Shown: positions 12,903 through 22,100 of the stretch, in pieces
Numbering within the stretch: position 1 is the stretch's first letter
Layout: every line of letters starts with the position of its first letter
Virus record (IMG/VR): IMGVR_UViG_3300009151_000416
Span: 1 to 22,944 of that record
Direction: 5' to 3' (one strand)
DNA: 22,944 nt
Origin: a virus
Made by a program: the position numbers and the translations under genes
The notes under the pieces: model-generated
The model's database searches: none
Told to the model about the DNA's origin: nothing
What the model saw: only the letters and a program-made list of their open reading frames with translations

Positions 12903-13042
12903 TTCGGTTTGCTGAAGACTTTGTACACAAGCCCGAAGGCTTGCCAAAGAACTGGCAAATGGAACTGCTCAGTCGAATTGCGGGTTACCCAATCATGGAG
13001 CGCCCAGTAAGCACAGACCCACGCCAACTCGACCTTTTCTAA
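12860..13042 (+). CDS. Small protein overlapping the HTH gene
   Basis: A 60-residue protein. The ATG at 12860 is preferred to the one at 12848 because GGAG (12850-12853) lies six bases before it. The protein reads HGIQPRSLTTQELIRFAEDF, PKNWQMELLSRIAGY and ends RQLDLF. The N-terminal part looks like a short phage protein in which a LTTQEL-like segment leads a helix pair, and the QLDLF end resembles short linear motifs that bind partner proteins such as the sliding clamp (QxxLxLF). The clamp-binding idea is an inference. No family is recognised. Confidence 0.65.
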   Translation: MHGIQPRSLTTQELIRFAEDFVHKPEGLPKNWQMELLSRIAGYPIMERPVSTDPRQLDLF

Positions 13043-13057
13043 ACCGCAAGGAACTCA

Positions 13058-15952
13058 ATGACTCCGCTTGAGTTTTTAGCGGTCGTTCTGCCGCCGCCAG
13101 AATTTGGTCGGTATTGCGTAGCAGAACTTACAAAGAAGGAGCATGCCTTCGTGCATACTCTGGAAGAGACCACCGCGCCAATCAAACGTTGGCATGACAG
13201 CAAGTTCGACATTTACTTTGCCTTGGCTACATTCGGCGACGAGGACAATCGTCTGGCCGTAAACGCTAGGTACGTGAAGTCCCTGTTCATCGACATGGAT
13301 GGCTACGTTTCAAAGAAAGATGCCGCGCTTGCACTTCACGCGTTCTTGGAGAATACAGGACTTCATGCTTTTGGTACGCCCTATGTCGTAGCGTCTGGTG
13401 GTGGTTTGCACTGCTACTGGCCTTTGACCGAGGCTGTGCCTATCGACGCATGGAAACCTGTTGCTGAGAACTTCAAGCGCCTGTGCAAACAGGAAGGCTT
13501 AGCTATCGACATGACTGTGACGGCTGATGCCGCCCGAGTACTGCGTGTGCCTGACACCACCAACTTCAAGAAGAAATACGCGACACCGCGCCCCGTGCGC
13601 ATACTGTCTGACGGTGACACCTTTGAGTTTGACATGCTTGCCGAGCACATCAGGAACAAGTTGGTGGGGTCTGTGTATGAGACGCAAGCTGCGCCCAAGC
13701 TAGACTTGGCTGGAACCCGTCCGTCTGGGGCTTCTGCTCCATCCGCGACCAGTGTCAAACTCTTTGAAAACAGCATCACCAAGTTCAAACCAATTTGGTT
13801 GGCTACGCAAAATTCAAGGGGGTGCGGCCAGCTTGCGCACTACGTTGAACACGCAACCGAAGAAGGCATGGAGCCGATCTGGCGCGGCTTGTTGTCATGG
13901 ACTAAGGTCTGTGAGGACGGCAACAAGGCGGCGGTGTGGCTGAGCAAGATGCACCCATATGAGCCTGAGCGCATGAACCAAAAGCTTCAGAGTATCAAAG
14001 GCCCCTATCCCTGTATCAAGATGGATAGCGAGAACCCCGGCGTGTGCCCAACATGCGCGCATTGGGGCAAGATCACCAACCCACTGATCCTAGGTCGTGA
14101 GTTGGCGGTTGAGGTCGAGGAGAAAGAAATCGAGGTGAAGCTTTCGAGTGACAGTCCCGTCACGGAGAAAGAAGTCATCAAGGTCATGCGCCCAACACCG
14201 CCACGCGGCTACTCCTATGGAGCCAACGGCGGCACGTTCATGGAGCGCACAGTAGAAGACGATGATGGCGCCAAGTCCAAGAAGCAGGTCATGTTGCTAC
14301 CTTACGAACTGTTTGTTGTTGACATCCTCAACAGCAACGGGGATCACACAGTACACCTGATAGCGCTCAAGCCTGATGGTGCAGTGAACATAACCATGCC
14401 TCAAAGGGCGGTGGTTAGCAAAGACGAAACAGTAAAAGCTTTGGCTAGCCAAAACATTGTGGCGGCCTTCGGTCAAGGCAACGATAAAAACCTATCTGAA
14501 TATATAAGGGCATGTGTGGAAGAAGCTAGCACAAACAAACCAGCGATCAAGGTTCCCGACAGCTACGGATGGCAGGCCGACAACACGTACGTGTACGCGG
14601 GTCGTATCTTTAGCAAGGGCAAACCTCCAGTCAAAGTCCCGATGCCGGGGCTTGAGAACATCACAGTAAACACCGAACCCAAGGGAACCATAGAGGCTTG
14701 GCGCGACTTCATGAATATGTTGATCGCCAAGAAGATGTGGGGGCACATAGCCGTAATCCTTGCCGGTGCTGGCGCACCATTCATGCGCTTTACAGGCATC
14801 TACGGGATGACATACCACTGCGCTAGTACCGAATCTGGTACGGGCAAGACGTTGGCTCTCGAAGCTGCCGCTTCAGTATGGGGACACCCAACGCACTACC
14901 GCACAGGCAAGAGCACTTCTCCTGTCGCTATGCAGCAACGCCTAGGCTTGCTCAACAGCCATCCGCTTATCACGGATGAGATCACCGCCAAGAACAGAGC
15001 CGCCCCCGAATGGTTGCCTGAGTTTCTCTTGGACATGACCGAGGGTAGGGGCAAGGAGCGTATGGAGTCTGGCTCCAACAAGGAACGCTTGAACCTCTCT
15101 ACATGGATGACTGCATGTTTGATGTCATCTAACACGCACGTTGTGGACTACCTAACTGGTGGACGCGACCACTCATCTGAAGGCGAGCTTCGCCGTCTGC
15201 TTGAGTTCACCTTCGAAGAAGAACTGTCATGGGCTCCCCATGAGATTGAGATCATCAAGTCTTTGCAACACAACTATGGCGTGGCTGGCTACAAGCAGGT
15301 CGAGTACATGGTGGAGCATGCTGATGAGTTCCCTACATCTGTGCGTGAGTCGGTTGCCGCCATGTACACAGAGTTCAACGCTACCAACGATGAGCGCTTC
15401 TGGATGGCAGGCATCGGAACCGCAGTGCAGGCACGCAATGTTTTCAAAGCGGCTGGCATTGTGGAGATCCCCCTGCGCCCTGTCTTAAACGCTTTTAAGA
15501 AGGTAGTGCAGACCATGCGTGCCAGTATGAAGAACAGTGTCCGCACTGCTGAAGACATACTTAACGCGTACACCCGTGAGAGTTATGGCAGCTTTGTCGT
15601 TGTGCGTCCTAGCACTGGCGGCTTGATGGCAGAACTCGGTAGCGGCCAAGTCATTGACCAGACCATCACACGCAACAAGATTCTTGGACGTGTGGAGCAT
15701 GGCATCACTGCCGGTTATGTTGACTACTTCATTGAGGAACAACTGCTCAAATCGTATTGCGCTTCGACAAGTTTCGGTTACGCTTCATTCAAGCGCCAGC
15801 TTGAGGATCAATTCCCAATCGAGTACTTAAAGAAGAACATGACCGCCAAGACCAAGGGGCCACCAATGCGTGTTACTGTGATGCGTGTTAGACGTAAGAT
15901 GGACGAAGTCGATGAAACTCTCCTTAATCCGGTTCCCTTGGGAGACGACTGA
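13058..15952 (+). CDS. Primase-helicase (AEP-like primase fused to SF3/DUF927-like ATPase)
   Basis: A 964-residue replication protein, AAGGA before its ATG. N-terminal third: primase-polymerase type catalytic features LFIDMDG (Asp79, Asp81), ASGGGLH (112-118), DMTVTADAARVLRVPDTTNFK (151-171). Next comes a cysteine-containing connector, CIKMDSENPGVCPTC (about 318-333), likely a metal site. The C-terminal half is an ATPase: STESGTGKT (590-598, Lys597) as Walker A, LITDE (637-641) as Walker B, and CLMSSN as a sensor-like segment. The layout resembles phage and plasmid primases of the archaeo-eukaryotic fold linked to DUF927/SF3-like helicases. It would open the fork and prime synthesis for the family A polymerase upstream. 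No separate replicative helicase is seen in the window. Confidence 0.9.
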   Translation: MTPLEFLAVVLPPPEFGRYCVAELTKKEHAFVHTLEETTAPIKRWHDSKFDIYFALATFGDEDNRLAVNARYVKSLFIDMDGYVSKKDAALALHAFLENTGLHAFGTPYVVASGGGLHCYWPLTEAVPIDAWKPVAENFKRLCKQEGLAIDMTVTADAARVLRVPDTTNFKKKYATPRPVRILSDGDTFEFDMLAEHIRNKLVGSVYETQAAPKLDLAGTRPSGASAPSATSVKLFENSITKFKPIWLATQNSRGCGQLAHYVEHATEEGMEPIWRGLLSWTKVCEDGNKAAVWLSKMHPYEPERMNQKLQSIKGPYPCIKMDSENPGVCPTCAHWGKITNPLILGRELAVEVEEKEIEVKLSSDSPVTEKEVIKVMRPTPPRGYSYGANGGTFMERTVEDDDGAKSKKQVMLLPYELFVVDILNSNGDHTVHLIALKPDGAVNITMPQRAVVSKDETVKALASQNIVAAFGQGNDKNLSEYIRACVEEASTNKPAIKVPDSYGWQADNTYVYAGRIFSKGKPPVKVPMPGLENITVNTEPKGTIEAWRDFMNMLIAKKMWGHIAVILAGAGAPFMRFTGIYGMTYHCASTESGTGKTLALEAAASVWGHPTHYRTGKSTSPVAMQQRLGLLNSHPLITDEITAKNRAAPEWLPEFLLDMTEGRGKERMESGSNKERLNLSTWMTACLMSSNTHVVDYLTGGRDHSSEGELRRLLEFTFEEELSWAPHEIEIIKSLQHNYGVAGYKQVEYMVEHADEFPTSVRESVAAMYTEFNATNDERFWMAGIGTAVQARNVFKAAGIVEIPLRPVLNAFKKVVQTMRASMKNSVRTAEDILNAYTRESYGSFVVVRPSTGGLMAELGSGQVIDQTITRNKILGRVEHGITAGYVDYFIEEQLLKSYCASTSFGYASFKRQLEDQFPIEYLKKNMTAKTKGPPMRVTVMRVRRKMDEVDETLLNPVPLGDD

Positions 15953-16142
15953 AAGAGGTCAGGGGTTCTTCATCCCCTGCCTCGATCCTGATAGTGTTCG
16001 TGAACTAGGGCTGCGCAAGGCAGTCCTTTGCCGCGTACTAGATGCCCGTGCTAAGACGGGCATCTACGAAGGCTTTACTGGGGTCTTTTTCTTTCGGTTG
16101 CCCGATAGAAAGCCTCGGCCTCTCGATTCTGCGCCGCCTTGA
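15912..16142 (+). CDS. Small conserved-looking phage protein overlapping two neighbours
   Basis: A 76-residue protein from the ATG at 15912, inside the last 41 bases of the primase-helicase gene in another frame. Its body (FPWETTERGQGFFIPCLDPDSVRELGLRKAVLCRVLDARAKTGIYEGFTGVFFFRLP) has the look of a real protein and resembles short phage proteins with a GFFVPCL...GL..A....R.....GI..G..GV.F.R pattern. The last 22 codons run past the stop of the convergent minus-strand gene. The ribosome site is poor (GACGA). If real, it closes the plus-strand module. Function unknown. Confidence 0.65.
   Translation: MKLSLIRFPWETTERGQGFFIPCLDPDSVRELGLRKAVLCRVLDARAKTGIYEGFTGVFFFRLPDRKPRPLDSAPP
16039..16066. terminator. 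Perfect 11-bp hairpin at the convergent gene junction
   Basis: TAGATGCCCGT (16039-16049) and ACGGGCATCTA (16056-16066) pair perfectly around GCTAAG. It starts 8 bases beyond the stop of the minus-strand giant gene and lies inside the small plus-strand gene. There is no directly adjacent T-run on either strand; on the plus strand TCTTTTTCTTT begins 17 bases later. A bidirectional transcription stop or RNA-end protecting hairpin is likely. Confidence 0.5.
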
Positions 16143-19100
16143 TGCGTGCGATCAGCTCATCTTTACGCTCTGTTGAGAGCCTAGAGTCAGCGCGTATCGT
16201 ACGTTCATCGGTGAACATCTCCCCCATAGACTTCTTGAAGCCTCCAGCCATATCAGCTTGAGCCAACAACGCCGCATACTCCTGCGCCCATGCCTTGGCT
16301 TCAGCTTTCTTACCTCGGCTTGCCAAATCCTCATAGCCCTTTTGCGCTTGCACCACTTCGTCCATGCGGTTGTATGCGCGGTCGACTATGAAGCGCCCAT
16401 CGGCTGACTGGAACAACCCTCCGAAGAACGGCGTCTTGCTAGCTGACGAAGAGGCTTTCGCGCCTTCTGTCGACGAGCGCAGGGCTGGGTCTAGCATGTG
16501 CAACGCTGACAGTCCCAAGGAGCTTGTGTAGCTACGCACAAAGTGCTCGATCATCAGAGGCGACACGCCAACGGCTCCGGTTAACGATCCCAAAGTTTTG
16601 GCCGCCTCGGTCGTTTCTTCGCGGTAGCGCATAGCCGCTGGCAACTCTTTCTCCCTTGCCGATTCGATCGGGCCATATGGTGTAGCGCCAATAGAAGCTT
16701 CGATGAACGGCTTGCCGGCCACAGGCACAACTCCGGGTGCGGACTGCCAGAGCAACATGCCCAAACCTTTGATAGCTTCTTTGGCCTTGGTATCGCGCCT
16801 CGCCACATCAAGGATAGCTTCGGGCAACGCTTTGAACAAGATACCTACCTCATACGGAATCGGTATTTTGAGAGGGTCTTTGACGCCCGGAATGTGCACA
16901 AACCAATTGCCGTACTTAACTTCGGGCGGCATTTTGCGGTAGTCCTCGTCGTCTTCCATCATCAGAGCGTACGACAGCGTTCCAGCCATCAACAAAATGC
17001 CACGCATTTTAATCTTGCGCTGGATTTCCAAACGCTCTGAGAAAGGCATATCGCCCTTGAATGAACGATACAGCACGTCCAAGCCTTGAATCTGCGCATT
17101 GAAGAACGGAATCAGCGTGTTCATTACTTGAATGCTTGGCGACAGTCCACGGCGGCCAAAGTTTTGAGACTCCATCGCACGAAACTGAGAGCGTGCTTCT
17201 GACAAACCTTTTTTTATGGAATCTTCATATATAGTTACGCGGGTAGCCGCGTCAGACTGAAGCGCAAAAGTATCTAGCATGCCAAGCATCTTGTCCCACT
17301 TACCGCGACCTGTGCTGATGTCTTGCAAAAACTTTTGCATATCTTTTTCGTCGCCTGTGTACACGTTGCTACTGACAACAAGCCCACGCATTAACGCTTC
17401 TTCCGAAGGGCTACGGCCAACCCGCATTTTAATCAGGGCTGTTAGCGCGTTAAGCACAGGCACGCCATCCACACCGCCTACGATAGCCGCATTAAGCGGG
17501 TCACGAATTAGCTGACGAACAGGATACGCTGGGCCACGGGTCACAAATTTACGAACCCAGTTTGCTGGAATGCCCATCATGCGTACGATCTCTGGGATGG
17601 TAGTCTTGATACCTTCCATGCCTTTGACAATTAGGTGGGCAGGAATACCAAAGGTATCAGAGTCAATCACAGCAAAGTGGTCATCACCATCAACCTTGTA
17701 GCGCACTACGTCAGCGCCTGCTGGGCCGCTTCCTTTGCCGATCTTGGATGCAAAACCTGCCTTGTACATTGCGTCAGAAGTACTGTGCGTAGCTTGATTC
17801 TTTAAACCGGCACGGGACAGCATGAACGTGTTTTGAACAGCACTGGTCAAAATTGGCAATATGGTTTTTTCGTCGCCCAACATGCGTTGCAAGTCTGGGT
17901 TTTCTTTAATGTTGCCAATACGAATGCTGTGTTCTTTGTCAGTAAACAGCTTGACTTCGTTGTTCTCAATACGATAGAACGGAATAAACGGCGTCTTTTT
18001 CAGCCGCTCGCCCTCTTGTTTAGATATAAATCCGCACTGAACAATAAAGTCTATAAGGCCATTGTTGTACTGTTTGTACACCGCCTTGGCCGCATCAATG
18101 TGTTTCTTAGCTTCAGGGTTTGCCGCCAATGTGGCTTTGTCTTTAAGGTACTCAGCTTTAGCCGCCGCAGGATCAGAAGACAACAAGCGTGACCAGCCGT
18201 TGGGCGTAGCTTCCGCACGCTCACCAGCAACTTGAACTGTCAGGATGCGCTCAGCATCGGCACCTAATCCGGCTTTAGAAGCGTCTTCTATATGCTTGGA
18301 CATATCCACAAGGTTAGGGCCAGTAGATGCTTGGTAACGGTACTCTTTACCAAACGCAGTATTTTCAGATACGATTGATATCGGGCCACTGTTAATAAAT
18401 TGCCCCGCGGCTTGCGTAGTCTTATCAGCTAAACGCAGGAAATACTGCGTTTGGAAAGCCTCTGTAGAAGACAACTTACCAGCGCCTTCACCAGCCACAA
18501 TAGCCGCATCTGCTGCAGCTAAGCTATCAATTAACTGTACGCGTCCACCAAGGCCAAACAAGTTTGCTTTGAGCGAATCTAATTTGTTGGCTTCTTGGCC
18601 AACAATAACTGAGCTAACTGCTGGCGCTTTGGTGCGGAAGACGGATGCCGTGTTGAGCTTGTCCACCATCTCAAACTTCTGTGCAGGCATGTACAGCGCT
18701 TCAATGTTCTTGGTAGCTACATCAGTAGTCAACTGACCTGTCTTGAAGCCAATTAAACGCAAGACGGCTTTGAAGAAGCGTGTCAACATGTTGCCGCCAA
18801 ACCAAGGCTTTTCATTGATGCGGTCACGGAAGTCTTTATTAGACTGCACCTCAGACGCAAACTCAGCTACGTTGGTCAGGCCGTACTCATTAACCAACGC
18901 CTTGTCTTTTTTCAGTTGGTTGAACATGGCGTTCAACTCATTACGCGCCGCAAGCTGGTCTTTAGTTAGATCGGTTGCAGGCATTACCAAACCGCGCAGT
19001 GATGCGGCGTGGGTCACTTCGTGGATCAGGTTTTCTTCTGTCAACTCTCCGGGTCTAAACGACACAGTGTTGGTCACGTTGTTGTAGAACGCAGGCACGG

Positions 19101-22100
19101 GAACGCCATTAGCATCAACCAAATTAGGATCAATGACTACCTTGGTGCGAAGCAACATGTCAACCACGTTTTTGGCGTTCTGGCGAATGAACTCGGTCTG
19201 TCCGTTCTCAGCCACATCATTGACAGCATCAAGTAAGCGCCCATCTGCAATGGCTTCTTTAGCCGTGTCAGATAACTGAGCCTGCTCCATCTCCGTGTAC
19301 TGCGTTGCAGCACCTTGGATTGGGCCTTCTTCGTCAATCTCTGGCAGTGTGGCGGCTTCTTGCTTGGCAGTAGCGGCATCGATTGCCGCTTCGACTTCTG
19401 CTTGCGATCCGCCTTTGAGGGCTTTAGATGCACGAATATCACGCGCATTTTTGTATACTTCTTCTGCCGCATCGCTACGCTGGTTAGCAAGGTCAAGGGC
19501 GTCTTGTGCCAACTCCTTGGTTGCAGGGGTCTTGGCTTCGTCAAAATCTTTCTGAGCTTTTTCAAGATCAATCACTGACTGACGATAGCGCTCACGGGCC
19601 GCAATAATTTCAATCGTTGGGCCTTGACCCAACAGGCGCTTGCCTTCAGCCAACTGCTTGGCAACTTGGTCTTCAGTCAAACCTTCGGTGGCCTCTGCGT
19701 AAGCAGTCTCCAACTTAGCGCGGCTGGCATCAGTAGCGCCATCTAAACGAGCTTTCGCTGTAAACAAATGAACTGCGTTGGCAGCTTCTTGTGACAAGCC
19801 GTCGGCTCTAAGTTTAATAACCCCGGCTTGGCGTACACGTTTAGCGCCAGCCAAGTTACGAACCACGGGGCCTTCTTTACGGGCAGGTAACCGCATACCT
19901 TCCGCAGCCGCTGGTTGTGGTGCATTAGGCTGTTCTACATCACGTTCCACAATAGGCGCTGATGCGTAAATGGTGTCGATATTGGACTCAATCTGGTTGT
20001 ACTCGGTTTGATACTTTTCAATATCCGCTGTGTTGTTTGTCAACCTAGCCTTACCCAAGTTAGTATCTGCGGCAGCTAAATTTTTCTTAAGCTTGTTAAG
20101 TTCTGCCGTCATTGCTGGGCCAGAAGTGTCTCTTGTAAAGCGACGTACGTCATAGCCTGTGCCAGACATGGCTTTTTCAAGGCGATCTTTTTCTACCTTG
20201 GCAGCGTCCAGTGCTTTGCGTTGTTCTCCAGCGCCAGCATTTCTTTCGGCCTGCAACTTGCGTTCTTCTTCACGCGCTTTGGTTTCTGCTTCTGCACGCG
20301 CTTTTTCAGCTTTAGCGGCTGTAGCTTTGGCTTCTTCAATTTGTTTGACCAAAGGAGACTCTTGGTTCAAAGCTTTAGCCAAACGAGCGCTGGTGTTTAC
20401 AAACGCTTCACGCAAATCCTCACCCATCAACTTGTTTAAAGTCAAATTATCTCGACGTGCGGCCAAGTAAACCAGTTCAGCAGCCTGTGTCTTAGGTAGA
20501 AGTTTGTCAGTCGCACTAGAGGCGCGAGTCATAGCACTGTCTAAGCGGCCAAACTCAAGACCAGAAGCCATAGAAGGCAGGTTATCTATTCCTCTGCGAG
20601 CCGCCTCATATGCTTCCTGTGACGCATCGCTAACTTTCTTAGCTGCGTTGTATTCACTACGAGCGTCTTTTTCGGCAAAATCAACAGTAGCCGCGTAGTC
20701 TCTTGGCAACGGCCCTTTCATTTTGGCTATTACAGGAGACAGCGCTTTCTGCTTATCAGACCCGCGCTCTTGCAGCACTGCGTCAATTTTTGCCAACTCA
20801 TCGTCAATTGCTTTAACGTTTTCTTCAGAAAACGCGCCTTTAACAAGAGGCTCAAGCTCCTGTATGACTAGTTGTTGTTGTCTAATTTCTTGTGTAACAC
20901 CCGACTCGGATAACTTGCCACGAGCAGATGTAAGCTCTCTGCCAGACATACGCGCAATTTCAGTTGCCCTTGACAGCGCCTTCTGCGCTTTAACGACTTC
21001 TGGCACTTTGGCCACAGGTGCAACGGATTGCTTTTTGATATCCCAGCTTTCAGCTTTCTTAGGCTTGGTAAGAATTCTGTCCTTAACATTCTTAAACTCA
21101 CGAGTTTCACCGGCTTTTAAACGCTCGGCTTCAGTTTGGCCGGCAGGAGCTTTTGTAACAGCGCCTTGTTGCTGTTCCTGCATACGCTGGCGGCGTTCTA
21201 AATCAATCAGTGCAGCTTCAGCTTTGGGCACCGCACGTTGGGCTTGCTCCAATTCTTTTTGAATTGCTTTTAGATCGGCTTGACCTTGTTCAGTCAAATC
21301 TGCCAGCATGTCAAAGTAGCGTGAGTTTTGTTCGCGTGCTGCGTAATCTGCTACAGCTCTATCTAATAAAAAGCTGTTAGGAAAATCTCTACGCTCTGCC
21401 TGATATTGTTTGACTTCATTCCGTAACCTAGTGGCCAGTTCACGGAAGTATTGAGGGTTGTCTTGCAACGCCTCTGTGTTGCGCATAGCTTTCTTTAGTT
21501 CTTCAACCCTAGTCTCTGCCGCCACAAACGCAGTGCGCGCATCTGTCAGTTCTTCGGGCGTAATCTCACGCAGTGTAGGCGCAAGGCGCTGTGGCTGAAT
21601 GCCGGGCAACTCTCGTTGACCTGTAACTGCGGTTGTTTCTTCTTCAGTTCCAGCGGCAATCTTTGCCTTCAAGTCATCACGAGCTTTCTGCAACTGTGCG
21701 CGGATGTTGCCTCTCTCGGACTCAACAGTCAGACCTTTAAGCTGGCGCTCAATGTTGCCAAGCTGCTGTTGCATCTCAGCCATCTCTGGCGTAACTTCTT
21801 GGGCTTGTTTGTTAGCTTCTGCAATAGCGGGACGTGCAGTACGCAACTTTCTTAACTCATCGCCGAGGTCTTTACGGCGGTCTTTAAGTTCTGCCAACGC
21901 AGCCATCTTGGCTTCGTCTGTGGGCCGGCCAGCTTTTTGGACACGCTCATTTACAAGACGCAACTCACGCGTAACTTCATCAATACGGTTAGCCGCACCC
22001 TCTACACGTTCAATAGGAAGCTGACGGCCTGCTTTAGATACTTCACGCTCTTCTGCGATGACTTGGCTGTAACGATCAATTATGGCATCAGCGCGTTCTT

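Noticed and set aside
20723-21262. 179-codon plus-strand frame inside the giant gene
   Set aside because: Antisense of a coiled-coil coding region; Ser/Ala/Cys-rich translation with no domain and no promoter or ribosome site.
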